Source of the DNA: Kitasatospora sp. NBC_00315
GTDB lineage: Bacteria > Actinomycetota > Actinomycetes > Streptomycetales > Streptomycetaceae
Reading direction: 5' to 3'
Length of the DNA stretch: 64,000 nt
Assembly: GCF_041435095.1 (NCBI RefSeq)
Contig: NZ_CP108025.1
Span: 1,364,001-1,428,000 of the forward strand
Position numbers and translations under genes: made by a program. The notes beneath the pieces are model-generated. The model made no database searches. It had not been told where the DNA came from and saw only the letters and a program-made list of their open reading frames with translations. This document shows positions 9,201 through 16,523 of the stretch, one piece after another. Positions within the stretch are counted from its first letter, which is position 1. The number at the start of each line of letters is the position of its first letter.

Positions 9201-9393
9201 GTCCGGTGGGATCCGAGAGGCTTGCGAGGCGGTCCGTGAGGTGGGGATCGGTGGGGCCCGCGGGGCCCTCCTGACCTGGCATGCCGTCAGCTCCGACACT
9301 GGTCCCGCGCTCGAATGCGCCCCGTGTTTCGCGTTCCTCGGCCACCGCCATGCCCTCCGCCTCGCCGATCCATACCTGCCGGTCCACGGTCAC
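6223..9393 (-). CDS. Large AAA-ATPase LuxR-type transcriptional regulator (LAL/STAND family)
   Basis: 1056-aa signal-transducing ATPase regulator. After an acidic, low-complexity N-terminus, an AAA/STAND module starts near residue 85 with Walker A SGRAGLGKTTLLHE (about 114-127) and Walker B PLVMIIDDLHWADL (about 220-233). A long helical, TPR-like middle (roughly 430-970) follows. The C-terminus (about 985-1040) is a LuxR/GerE-like helix-turn-helix (APEWEVATLAVKGLPAQRIA then SMVHRRLAAVHRK), somewhat diverged from consensus. Proteins of this build often activate specialised-metabolism or sugar genes in Streptomyces. It is divergent, with 223 bp between starts, from a terpene synthase, the obvious candidate target. 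The start could be lower (an internal ATG about 40 codons in); the first 100 residues carry no recognisable domain either way. Confidence 0.88.
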   Translation of the reverse strand: MTVDRQVWIGEAEGMAVAEERETRGAFERGTSVGADGMPGQEGPAGPTDPHLTDRLASLSDPTGPEGADRTDHPESHTRLRDRESEVRSAELAVDKLCREFAAGGTEIGELLIFSGRAGLGKTTLLHEVRRRAHTRERCTVLFARGGEQQYTEPYHVLRQLLQPVLGGLTESERNEVFGNWYDTVGPAIGLFRPGSEAVAIDPQGIRDGLDYVLTQLAPRRAPLVMIIDDLHWADLESLSWLAAFAVRSRELPVLLVMAYRDGDEFTPDALPFQQAIAGQVTRGHELRALTPASMSEIVREALGAEADEAFCYALWTVTRGNPYDATALLGRIVDQELEPVEENAGVLAELAAEARGMTLKTWLDKLGTSTLRFAWAAALLGTDINVDLATRISALSREAASDAIKALRKHRVLIQMPGGKLEFVHPLIGTSIYRTMPDATRTGMHGVAFTAIENAGLGLIAASRHLVATHPEGDDRTVRKLRRAANEHLAIGAPEAAQACLRRALDEPPEEEDRAEVLYELGCSALLTDPASTANQLRLALDPDEGLRPELRVDATFRLSEVLAHNGELAEAARVCRDEIGRTEDAAGRLRLEAASFVWQAFRKDEEDGPARSHRLEELWRGLTGQGTADRAVLAIRAWDLTLRGEPATVALSLVEEALDGGRLPDGLEWTGTTWGFELPAIIGLTFTYTDRLALAERLFSDAIMEFELAGWSGAHRGFGYFLMGLTRFRRGLLAEAEDFLRRALRLSERIAPGLPLEWDAVGVLVDTLIARGRTEEAWELAEKHHFRPPYHATAMVLPDAASLYGKLLLAKGWHGPAAAELKLAGARLTERGWHNTVWAPWAGHLAVALAKEDPKRAWELAEESVARAEAFGTASAIGIALRLHAEIADGPKAVELLERAVSHLGQSPAGYEHAVALVDLGCALRRVGRLDDAAEYLYQGIELAQHCAADGLVGRARRELAKSGLRPNRLRTVSKDALSAPEWEVATLAVKGLPAQRIAQQLSVPLSMVHRRLAAVHRKTGTGPEGLAAALGLTSGLPGTSEEPGTPEESGTPD

Positions 9394-9616
9394 GAAAGGG
9401 CCATGGACCTGGAGCCGACACTAGCGCTCGCAGGGGGCGCTCCGGGTGGCATTCGCGCAGGCCGAGGGCGAGATCGAGGGTTCGTGCCGAGCGGCCGGGG
9501 CAATTGCCCTGATATCCCTATCGGCCGATCATTCCATCAGATACCCTCGGCCCCTCGGGGCACAGTTGATCTTCTTTCTCCAATCACCCAACCCCCACGG
9601 TGCCACCGGGAGTCCG
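9394..9616. promoter_or_regulatory. Divergent promoter region between LAL regulator and terpene synthase
   Basis: 223 bp separating two divergent starts. The right half (about 9510-9600) is distinctly less GC-rich than its surroundings, with ATATCCCTAT, ATCATTCCATCAGATA and TTGATCTTCTTTCTCCAAT, typical of promoter DNA here. I cannot assign individual -35/-10 boxes or an operator with confidence. Confidence 0.4.
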
Positions 9617-10567
9617 ATGTCTGACGAGAACTCACTTCTCCATCCGTTCCCCCACCGTCGCAGCCCCCACGCCGCGCAGGCCGCCGAGCAGCACCGCACG
9701 TGGCTGCGGCGCCATCCGCTGCTGTACGGCGACATCGGCGACTCGCCCTACGCGCACTGGGAGGTGGTCGATCTCGCCGCGCTCGGCTACCCCGACGCCG
9801 GGCCCGACGAACTCGCCCTGGCCGCTGACCTGATGGGCTTCTACTTTCTCTTCGACGACCAGTTCGACGGCCCGCTCGGGCGACGGCCGGCCGAGGTCGC
9901 GCGGATCTGCGACCGCCTCGCCGGGATCCTGCACGGCGCGCCGCCCGACCCGGACTCCCCCGCCGAGACGGCGTTCGCCGACCTGTGGCGGCGCAGCACG
10001 CTCGGCATGCCCGCGCGCTGGCGGGCCCGCGCCGCGTACAACTGGGAGTGGTACTTCGCCAGTCACCCGGCCGAGGCCGCGGGGCGCATCTCCGAGAGAC
10101 CGCCCGATCGCGAGGGCTACCTGGCCCTGCGACGGGGCACGGCCGCGATGGAGACCATCTTCGACATGATCGAGCGGCTCGGCCGCTTCGAAGTGCCGAT
10201 GGCCGCCCATCACCACCCGGTGCTGCGTCAACTGCGGCAACTGGCAGCCGACATACCCTCGCTGAGCAACGACGTCCGCTCCTACCCGAAGGAGGCGCCG
10301 ACCGGGGACGTCAACAACCTGGTGATGATCGTCCAGCGGGAGCGCGGCTGCTCGGCGCAGGAGGCCTGCGCCGTCGTCACGGCCGAGGCACAGCAGATGC
10401 TCGCGCGCTGCACCGAGCTGGTCGCCCAACTCCCCGAGAGCTACCGGGCGCTGGGCCTTGATCCGGCGGATCTGGAGCTCGCCGGGCGCTACGCGCAGGG
10501 CCTGACCGCCTGGCTGGCCGGCTACCTGCACTGGGAGTCCAGGACCGGGCGCTACCGGATGGCCTGA
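9617..10567 (+). CDS. Class I terpene synthase (probable sesquiterpene cyclase)
   Basis: 316-aa cytosolic cyclase that ionises a linear prenyl diphosphate, most likely farnesyl diphosphate by size, using Mg2+. The aspartate-rich motif is FLFDDQFDG (DDxxD at about residues 80-84). The NSE triad is NDVRSYPKE at about 219-227 (N, S and E spaced as in the family), and the C-terminal RY pair is in GRYRM near the end. Length is normal for bacterial sesquiterpene synthases. An upstream in-frame ATG (9446) would add a non-homologous leader; the ATG at 9617 opens with MSDENSLLHPFPHR, normal for these proteins. No P450 or other tailoring gene is adjacent. The product cannot be predicted by eye, and I see no feature that marks it as geosmin, isozizaene or pentalenene synthase. 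Confidence 0.9.
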   Translation: MSDENSLLHPFPHRRSPHAAQAAEQHRTWLRRHPLLYGDIGDSPYAHWEVVDLAALGYPDAGPDELALAADLMGFYFLFDDQFDGPLGRRPAEVARICDRLAGILHGAPPDPDSPAETAFADLWRRSTLGMPARWRARAAYNWEWYFASHPAEAAGRISERPPDREGYLALRRGTAAMETIFDMIERLGRFEVPMAAHHHPVLRQLRQLAADIPSLSNDVRSYPKEAPTGDVNNLVMIVQRERGCSAQEACAVVTAEAQQMLARCTELVAQLPESYRALGLDPADLELAGRYAQGLTAWLAGYLHWESRTGRYRMA

Positions 10568-10748
10568 GCCGGCGAGCAGCCGGGCCCCGGCGGCGGACTC
10601 GCACTCCTCGGAGGTGAGCCGCCCCGGCCCGGCCACCCGGCCGAGACCCGCCGGCCCATCCGCGACGTCCGGCCGGCGGTCGACTGCGACGCGAGAGCGC
10701 CGAGCGGTAGAGGTACGGGTGCGGGTACGACCGAAGCGTCGGCCCCCG

Positions 10749-10808
10749 TCCGCACCGGGCCGCACCGGGCCGCACCGGGCCGCACCGGGCCGCACCGGGC
10801 CGCACCGG
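10749..10808. repeat. Six tandem copies of a 10-bp unit CGCACCGGGC
   Basis: Perfect decamers run from about 10751 with a final partial copy at 10808, in the spacer between the terpene synthase stop and the convergent DUF6325-like gene. The spacer (10568-10827) holds no gene that I can support. Confidence 0.9.
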
Positions 10809-10827
10809 CGGGAGCGGGGCGGCGCCC

Positions 10828-11256
10828 TCACGTACCGGCCGTTCGCCGCGCCCGGGCGGCACGCACCGCCTGTTCGATGTTCTCCGGCGGGATCCGGACG
10901 CCCGAGGCGATCCGTCCGCCCGCCTCCCGGATCGCGTCCGCCGCGGCCTGGGCCCAGAGGTGCTCGATCAGGACGATCAGTGCCACCGTGCCCGGTTCCA
11001 GCAGTTCGGCGGCCTCCTGGGCGTCCTCGGGGCCAATCAGGGGCAGTGCCGCCCCGGCGTCCGGCACGACGCCCCGGAGGTGCTCGAAGTCGGCGAGTTC
11101 GCCGTAGGTCGCCTCCCCGTCGGCCTTCCGGGTGACCACCAGCGAGTCGATCACCCGGATGTCACCACCCGTGCTCAGCCTGCCGAGGGCCCTGGCCGCC
11201 TCGACGGTGATGGTCTCCTGCGGGAACGTCAGGACGAGCAGTTCGGCCGGTCCCAT
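10828..11256 (-). CDS. Conserved small protein, DUF6325/DUF1269-like
   Basis: 142-aa protein of unknown function. It opens with MGPAELLVLTFPQETIT and has the alternating beta/alpha pattern of this group: a strand at 5-11, a helix rich in Ala/Arg, then strand IRVIDSLVVTRKADGEA (about 32-48). The C-terminal half has a strand TVALIVLIEHLW, a helix and a predicted amphipathic tail. No catalytic motif, signal peptide or transmembrane helix is evident. The family name comes from the general pattern and is moderately sure. ATG at 11256, divergent from the NTF2-like gene 241 bp away. Confidence 0.7.
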   Translation of the reverse strand: MGPAELLVLTFPQETITVEAARALGRLSTGGDIRVIDSLVVTRKADGEATYGELADFEHLRGVVPDAGAALPLIGPEDAQEAAELLEPGTVALIVLIEHLWAQAAADAIREAGGRIASGVRIPPENIEQAVRAARARRTAGT

Positions 11257-11320
11257 GCCGGACCCCCTTCCGTACGCGGTTCACCGCTCCGTGACGGTGC
11301 GTGACGGTCCACGGTTCCGG

Positions 11321-11343
11321 TGCGGTGATTGCCTGCGGTGATT
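11321..11343. repeat. Direct repeat TGCGGTGATT with 13-bp period
   Basis: Two exact copies (11321-11330 and 11334-11343), with a third partial match CGCGATTC beginning at 11351. They lie in the divergent spacer between the DUF6325-like and NTF2-like genes, so an operator role is possible but unproven. Confidence 0.45.
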
Positions 11344-11497
11344 CCCGTTCCGCGATTCACCTTTTTGTGGATACAAGCACACAAAGGTGTCGAAATGCCG
11401 ACGCGCCGCACGCGGACGCGGGCCGCGGCGCCGGCTGCGCGCACCGTGGAGTCGGGGGCGACATCCCGCCCCCGTACTTCGACAAGGGAGAGCACAG

Positions 11498-11821
11498 ATG
11501 GCCATCGCCGTTGACAAACTGTCCGATCCGGCGGTCCGCGCCCTGGTGGCGGCGATCAACGCCGGCGACCGCGACGCGTTCCGGAACACCCTGGCGCCGG
11601 ACGCGACGATGTCGGACGACGGGAGCGAGCGCGACGTGGAGGACTGGACCGAGCGGGAGATCTTCGCGTCCCGCGGCCGCATCGACGTCCGCTCCGAGTC
11701 CTCCGCGGGCCGGGCGCTGATCGCCGACTACCGCAACGACACCTGGGGCGAGATGCGCACCGCCTGGCGGTTCACCGTCGACGGCGGGAAGATCACCCGG
11801 TTCGAGACCGGTCAGGCCTGA
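11498..11821 (+). CDS. NTF2-like (SnoaL-type) small protein
   Basis: 107-aa protein of the cone-shaped NTF2/SnoaL fold: a helical start (DPAVRALVAAINAGDRDAF), then LAPDATMSDDG, a central WTEREIFASRG helix, and strands ending in WRFTVDGGKITRFETGQ. This is the layout of nuclear transport factor 2-like proteins, which include small isomerases, hydrolases and immunity-like proteins; no catalytic residue set is diagnostic here. The ATG at 11498 is preceded by AAGGGAGAG at good distance, so the longer frame beginning at 11387 is rejected. Function is unknown. Confidence 0.8.
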   Translation: MAIAVDKLSDPAVRALVAAINAGDRDAFRNTLAPDATMSDDGSERDVEDWTEREIFASRGRIDVRSESSAGRALIADYRNDTWGEMRTAWRFTVDGGKITRFETGQA

Positions 11822-11894
11822 GCCGACGGGCCGAGGGGCCCCTGCCGAGCCTGAGAGGCCCCTCGACCCGGGCCCCCGGGCCCGGCCGGGCCCC

Positions 11895-13118
11895 TCAGCT
11901 CGCGGGCAGGCACTCCCGCACCGCTCTGATCAGGGTGCGCGAGCGGATGTCCCCCGTGACACCGGGCTGCATCCCGTTGGTCACGTACCCGAAGCCGATG
12001 CCCAGCTGCGGGTCGGCGAAGCCGAGCGAGCCGCCGCGCCCCGGGTGGCCGAAGCTCGCCGGCGAGGCCATCGGCGAGGTCGGGCCGTGCCGGAAGAAGC
12101 CCAGACCGAAGGTGGAGTTCACGATCAGTACGCGGTCCGGCCCGCTGACCGCCGGCCCCATCGCCCTGGCCAGCAGGTCCGGGCCGAGCAGCGGGGCGAG
12201 CACCTCCCCGGGCGCGCCGCCGTGCCGGTCGGCGGCGCCGATCAGCGCGGCGTAGAAGCGGGCCACCGAGCGGGCCGTGCCGATGCCGCCCGCGCCGGGG
12301 ATCTCGGCGGCCTGCACGGCCGGGTCGTTGAGATCCACCACCGAGCGGACCGAGGCGAAGGCCCGGGCGGTCAGCGAGCCCCGGTCGCGGTAGGCGTCGA
12401 CCACCGCCTGCTTGGGACGCACCCGAAGCCCGCTCGGCCCGCTCTGCGCCGCCTCGGGCGCGGGCAGGTCGACCAGTCGGCCCACCCTGGAGGCCGCGCC
12501 GGACGGCAGGCCGATCCAGAGGTCCAGGCCGTAGGGCCGGGCGATCTCCTCGGCGAAGTACTGGCCCACGGTGCGCCCGCTGACCCGCCGGATCACCTCG
12601 CCCACCAGCCAGCCGAAGGTGTACGGGTGGTAACCGTGCGCGGTGCCCGGCTCCCAGGCCGGCGCCTGGGCGGCGACGGCGGCGGCGGCCGGCTCCCAGG
12701 TGAGCACGTCCTCCAGGCGCAGCGGCACGTCCAGCGCGGGCACCCCGGCCTGGTGGGAGAGCAGCTGGTGGACGGGGACGGCGCCCTTGCCGGCCGCGCC
12801 GAACTCCGGCCAGTAGGAGGAGGCCGGCGCGTCCAGGTCGAGCAGACCGCGCTGGGCCAGGTGCAGGGCGGTGGCGGCGGTCAGGCCCTTGGTGACCGAT
12901 CGCAGCACCTGGGCGGTGTCCGCCGTCCAGGGCACGGCGGGCGCCGGACGGCCGCCGACCTCGGGCCGGGCGTCGCCGCCCCAGAGGTCGACCACCTTGC
13001 GGCCGCGCACGTACAGCGCGAAGGCCGCGCCGAGCTCGCCGTACTCGCGGAAGTTGCGGGCGAAGGCCTCCCGGACCGGCCCGTAGCCCTCGGCCGTCTC
13101 GCCCCAGATCTCCACCAC
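11895..13118 (-). CDS. Serine hydrolase of the beta-lactamase / class C esterase family
   Basis: 407-aa protein with the S-x-x-K motif RSVTKG (about residues 92-97) that carries the nucleophile, and the Tyr motif region HGYHPYTFGWLVGEVI (about 165-180). These are typical of EstB-like esterases and D-Ala-D-Ala carboxypeptidase relatives rather than true beta-lactamases. LLSHQAGVPALD (about 140) and GHPGRGGSLGFADP (about 375) are further family blocks. No signal peptide is present, so it is probably cytosolic. The start is a GTG at 13118. The natural substrate is unknown. Confidence 0.85.
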   Translation of the reverse strand: MVEIWGETAEGYGPVREAFARNFREYGELGAAFALYVRGRKVVDLWGGDARPEVGGRPAPAVPWTADTAQVLRSVTKGLTAATALHLAQRGLLDLDAPASSYWPEFGAAGKGAVPVHQLLSHQAGVPALDVPLRLEDVLTWEPAAAAVAAQAPAWEPGTAHGYHPYTFGWLVGEVIRRVSGRTVGQYFAEEIARPYGLDLWIGLPSGAASRVGRLVDLPAPEAAQSGPSGLRVRPKQAVVDAYRDRGSLTARAFASVRSVVDLNDPAVQAAEIPGAGGIGTARSVARFYAALIGAADRHGGAPGEVLAPLLGPDLLARAMGPAVSGPDRVLIVNSTFGLGFFRHGPTSPMASPASFGHPGRGGSLGFADPQLGIGFGYVTNGMQPGVTGDIRSRTLIRAVRECLPAS

Positions 13119-13247
13119 CGCGCGCCGCCTTCCACCGCCGACCCACCCTCGGACATCCGGCGGTCATCGGTGGATCCGATCATCCGACCGCCGCGTCGAA
13201 CCCTAGCCGGGCCGTGCGGCGGACGCCGACTCGGTACGGTGACGGTC

Positions 13248-13817
13248 ATGAGCGAGCACAGCACGGTTCCGGTCCCGGACCCCGCCGACCCCGCCGACCC
13301 CGCCGAAGAACTGCTGGACGTCGTCGACGAGCACGACCGGGTGACCGGACAGGCGAAGCGCGGAGAGGTGTACCGGCTGGGGCTCACCCACCGGTGCGTC
13401 TTCATCCTGGTCCGGAACCCGCAGGGGCGGATCTTCGTGCATCGGCGGACGGACACCAAACTGTTCGCGCCGGGGGCGTACGACATGTTCGTGGGCGGTG
13501 TGGTCGGCGCCGGCGAGACCTACCGGAGCGCGGCGGTGCGGGAGGCCGAGGAGGAGCTCGGAGTCCGGGGCGTCGAGCCGCGCCGGCTGTTCAAGTTCCT
13601 CTTCGAGCAGGGCCCGCTCTCCTGGTGGTGCGACCTGTACGAGGCCGAGTGGGACGGACCGGTCGCCCCACAGGCCGAGGAGGTCGCCTGGCACGACTGG
13701 CTGACCGGTGAGGAGCTGGCCGGCCGGCTCGCCGAGTGGGAGTTCGTCCCGGACGGGCGCGACGCCTACCGGCGCTACCTGGAGTCCACCGCGCCCGGGG
13801 ACGCAGCCGCCGGCTGA
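13248..13817 (+). CDS. Nudix hydrolase
   Basis: 189-aa pyrophosphohydrolase. The Nudix box is present as GGVVGAGETYRSAAVREAEEEL around residues 84-105, with the Mg2+-binding Glu cluster REAEEE. It is preceded by HRCVFILVRNPQGRIFVHRR, the usual first strands, and the composition resembles the YfcD/isopentenyl-diphosphate-isomerase-like side of the superfamily (LLDVVDEHDRVTG opening, LTHRC, KLFAPGAYDMFVGGVV). Substrate is not predictable. Four DPAD-type repeats (residues 11-19) sit in the N-terminal tail. ATG start at 13248, divergent from the serine hydrolase by 129 bp. Confidence 0.87.
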   Translation: MSEHSTVPVPDPADPADPAEELLDVVDEHDRVTGQAKRGEVYRLGLTHRCVFILVRNPQGRIFVHRRTDTKLFAPGAYDMFVGGVVGAGETYRSAAVREAEEELGVRGVEPRRLFKFLFEQGPLSWWCDLYEAEWDGPVAPQAEEVAWHDWLTGEELAGRLAEWEFVPDGRDAYRRYLESTAPGDAAAG

Positions 13818-13825
13818 ACCGGCCG

Positions 13826-13851
13826 GCCCTGCCAGGACGGCCGCGCAGGGC
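13826..13851. terminator. Possible hairpin between convergent genes
   Basis: GCCCTGC (13826-13832) and GCAGGGC (13845-13851) can pair across a 12-base loop, directly after the Nudix stop and before the convergent cytochrome gene end. No T-tract follows, as usual in this genome type. Confidence 0.4.
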
Positions 13852-13889
13852 GGCCTTCGGAGCGACCGGGCGGACCGGCCGGGCGGGCC

Positions 13890-14504
13890 TCAGCTGCTCG
13901 TGGGCCCGTCGCCGTCCCAGTGCGGGTGTTCGCGCACCGCCCAGAGCCGGTCCACCGTCCCGGTGCGCATCCCGCGCCGGGACTCCGGGTCGCGGACGGC
14001 CATCCAGACGTGCCCGGCGACCACCAGGCCGACGGCGAGCGCCAGCCAGTCGTGCACGAAGGTCGCGCCGGTGCGCCAGACCAGCGGCGCGAGGTCGGTG
14101 AACCACATCAGCAGGCCGGTGCCGATCATCACCAGGGCCGCCCCCGCGATCCAGGCCGCGTACAGCTTCTGCCCGGCGTTGAACTTCCCGGCCGGTCGAC
14201 GCGGCACGCGGTGCAGCACGGCCGAGACCCACTGCCGGTCGTACGGGGCGAACCGGCCGAGTCGGGAGAGGTCGGCGCGCAGCGCGCGCGAGCCGAGACC
14301 CAGCAGCAGCGGGAGCGGGAGCAGCACCCCGGCCCACTCGTGCACGGTGACCACCAACCGGCGCCGGCCGACGAGTTGGGCGAGCGCGGGCACGTACAGA
14401 CAGGCGGCCGTCGCGATGCAGATGAGCATCAGGGCGGCGGTGCCGCGGTGCACCCGGCGTTCGGCGCGGGCGAAGCGGGCCCGCCGGTCAGTCGGTCGGG
14501 GCAT
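13890..14504 (-). CDS. Cytochrome b561/YedZ-like membrane subunit
   Basis: 204-aa integral membrane protein with four predicted helices: ALMLICIATAACLYVPAL, WAGVLLPLPLLLGLGS, AWIAGAALVMIGTGLLMWF and WLALAVGLVVAGHVWMA. Histidines at the ends of helices (VHRG, VHEW, VHDW, GHVW) fit a diheme b-type cytochrome that passes electrons to or from a periplasmic partner. The ATG at 14504 lies inside the last codons of the upstream molybdopterin oxidoreductase gene (17 bp overlap), implying translational coupling; an ATG or GTG further up would overlap more and is unlikely. The two genes form a catalytic/membrane pair like MsrP-MsrQ in layout, though homology to MsrQ itself is not shown. Confidence 0.8.
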   Translation of the reverse strand: MPRPTDRRARFARAERRVHRGTAALMLICIATAACLYVPALAQLVGRRRLVVTVHEWAGVLLPLPLLLGLGSRALRADLSRLGRFAPYDRQWVSAVLHRVPRRPAGKFNAGQKLYAAWIAGAALVMIGTGLLMWFTDLAPLVWRTGATFVHDWLALAVGLVVAGHVWMAVRDPESRRGMRTGTVDRLWAVREHPHWDGDGPTSS

Positions 14505-15207
14505 CGTCGCGCCCGTTGGACTGTCCGACCCAGGCGTCGACGTCATAGCCGTAGTGCTCCCAGTAGCCGGGTTGGACGGTGGAGGTCAGGGTGATGCCGG
14601 AGAGCCACTTCGCCGACTTGTAGAAGTACATCGGCGCGACGTACAGGCGGACCGGCCCGCCGTGCTCGTGCGTGACCGGGGCGTCCTGCATCCGCAGCGC
14701 GACCAGCACGTCGTCGCGACGGGCCTGTTCCAGGGTGAGGCTCTCGGTGTAGCTGCCGTCGAAGCAGCTGAAGCGCACGGCGGTGGCGTCGGGCCGCACA
14801 CCGGCGGCGTCCAACAGCTGCGACAGCCGGACGCCTTCGAACGGGGTGCCCGGCACCCGCCAGCCGGTGACGCACTGGACGTCGTGCACGATTCGGGTCT
14901 GCGGCATCGCCTGGAGATCGGCCAGGCGGTGCGTGGCCGGCCGGTCGACCAGGCCGTCCACGGTGAGGGTGTAGTCCTCGGCCGTGCGGGTGGGCACCGA
15001 ACCGACCACCGAGTAGTAGCGGAACCCGCCACCCGGCAGCAGGCCGGTCAGTCCGGTCGGGTCCTTCTCGCTGACCTTGGACACCACCGCGTCGGCGGCG
15101 CGCTGAAGGTAGGGGCCGGCGGCGACGCCCGCGACGCCCAGGCCGAGCATGCCGAGGATGACGCGGCGGCCTACGGGGGTACCGCGCTCGGCGGGGCTTT
15201 CGTTCAC
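14488..15207 (-). CDS. Molybdopterin-dependent oxidoreductase, sulfite-oxidase fold, Tat-exported
   Basis: 239-aa enzyme. The N-terminus carries a twin-arginine signal (GRRVILGMLGLGVAGVAAG, residues 14-32), so the mature protein faces outside the membrane. The Mo-cofactor domain is the short sulfite-oxidase type: the cysteine ligand is in VQCVTGW (about residue 110), followed by WRVPGTPFEGVRLSQLLDAA, FSCFDGSYTESL and EHGGPVRLYVAPMYFYKSAKW, all family blocks. It lacks a dimerisation domain and haem domain; electrons would go to the adjacent cytochrome b-like subunit. Substrate is unknown; sulfite or S-/N-oxides are possibilities. The GTG start sits very close to GGAGGA, so the exact start is uncertain. 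Confidence 0.87.
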   Translation of the reverse strand: MNESPAERGTPVGRRVILGMLGLGVAGVAAGPYLQRAADAVVSKVSEKDPTGLTGLLPGGGFRYYSVVGSVPTRTAEDYTLTVDGLVDRPATHRLADLQAMPQTRIVHDVQCVTGWRVPGTPFEGVRLSQLLDAAGVRPDATAVRFSCFDGSYTESLTLEQARRDDVLVALRMQDAPVTHEHGGPVRLYVAPMYFYKSAKWLSGITLTSTVQPGYWEHYGYDVDAWVGQSNGRDDAPTD

Positions 15208-15444
15208 TCCTCCATTCGAGCAGGTCGGACGGCCCGGAGCCAGGGCCCGGCGGGAGACGTCAGGGTTTCGTCATCTCCGCCGGCCCGCCGGCCCGCCGGC
15301 CGCCGGTCTGTCCCGTGGTGCGAGGGGCCGGCACCGGACCGGACGGGCGTGCGACCGGACGGGCACGAGACGCGACAGGGCCCGGCGCGGGCCGGCCCTG
15401 GCAGGCGCACCCGGGCCGGCCGGGCGGCCGGATAGGGTGACGCC

Positions 15445-16251
15445 ATGGCTTCCCGTACACCGCCGGCGGCGTCCCGGGCCGGCTCCGCGACCGCCGCGAC
15501 CGCCACTGCCGCCGCGGACCGGCCCCGGCGGCGGCTCAGTGTGGACGAACGGCGCGAACAGCTGATCGCCGTAGCCCTGGAGCAGTTCAGCCTCCGCCCG
15601 CCGGAGGAGGTGTCGATCGACGACATCGCCGCGGCCGCCGGGGCCTCCCGCCCGCTGGTGTACCACTACTTCCCCGGCAAGCAGGCCCTGTACGAGGAGT
15701 CCCTGCGCCGGGCCGGGCAGGAGCTGGCTGGACGCTTCGAGGAACCCGCCCGCGGTCCGCTCTCGGAGCGGCTGCTGCGCGTGATGGGCCGCTACCTGGA
15801 CTTCGTGGACAGTCACGGCCCCGGCTTCTCGGCCCTGCTGCGCGGCGGCTCGGTCGCGGCGAGTCCGGGGACCAACGCCGTGATCGACCAGGTGCGGCTG
15901 GCGGCCCACGACCAGATCCTGCTGCACCTGGCGCTGCCCGCGCCCAGCGCGGCCGTCCGGCTGGCGGTACGGGCGTGGATCGCCACCGTGGAGATCACCT
16001 CACTGGAGTGGCTGGCCGAACGCTCGGTACCGCGTGAGGAGTTGCAGCTGCAGCTGGTGCAGGGGTTCATCGCCTCGCTGGTGCTGACCGTCGCCCGGGA
16101 GCCGGCGCTGGCCGGCGACCTCGCCGGGTACTTCGCCGACGAGCGGCCGGACGGGCCGGCCGGGCAGCTGGTGAGCCGGCTGGCCGACCTGTTCGCCCGG
16201 CCGGACCTCGCCGAGGCCGTCGCCCGGCTCGCCGCGCAGCCGCCGGCCTGA
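15445..16251 (+). CDS. TetR/AcrR family transcriptional regulator
   Basis: 268-aa repressor-type regulator. After an Ala-rich tail (1-30), the DNA-binding domain spans about residues 32-85: RREQLIAVALEQFSL, then the helix-turn-helix VSIDDIAAAAGASRPLVYHY and FPGKQALYEESLRRAG. The remaining all-helical part is the ligand-binding and dimer domain. The neighbours are an oxidoreductase pair (divergent, 237 bp away) and an unknown gene downstream; either the pair or itself could be the target. No obvious palindrome was identified. The ligand is unknown. Confidence 0.88.
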   Translation: MASRTPPAASRAGSATAATATAAADRPRRRLSVDERREQLIAVALEQFSLRPPEEVSIDDIAAAAGASRPLVYHYFPGKQALYEESLRRAGQELAGRFEEPARGPLSERLLRVMGRYLDFVDSHGPGFSALLRGGSVAASPGTNAVIDQVRLAAHDQILLHLALPAPSAAVRLAVRAWIATVEITSLEWLAERSVPREELQLQLVQGFIASLVLTVAREPALAGDLAGYFADERPDGPAGQLVSRLADLFARPDLAEAVARLAAQPPA

Positions 16252-16523
16252 GCCCCCGGCGCCCCGGCCCCGGTGGCCCGGCCCCGGTAAGCCCTTGGTC
16301 ACCTCCGGTGGTGCGTCCGTCCCGACCGGCCCGGTCACAGCGGTCACCCCGGTCACGGCGGGCACGACCGGTCACGGCGGGGAGGACCGGGACGGGTGGG
16401 GCGGCCGGGCCGGTCAGCACCCCGCCCGAGCCTGTTCGGCTTCAGCTGGGCGGGCGGTGTCTGATAGAAATTGAGCGCATCTCAGACGATCACCGAACGC
16501 AGTAGAGCGGGGGGCTCGCCACC

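Noticed and set aside
4840..9624. A 1594-codon open frame on the plus strand opposite the mutarotase and LAL regulator
   Set aside because: It mirrors real genes on the other strand; composition is Arg/Gly/Ala/Val-rich with no domain, as expected for antisense frames in very GC-rich DNA.
12045..13247. Plus-strand open frame upstream of, and in frame with, the Nudix gene
   Set aside because: It is antisense to the serine hydrolase; only the part from 13248 has Nudix sequence.
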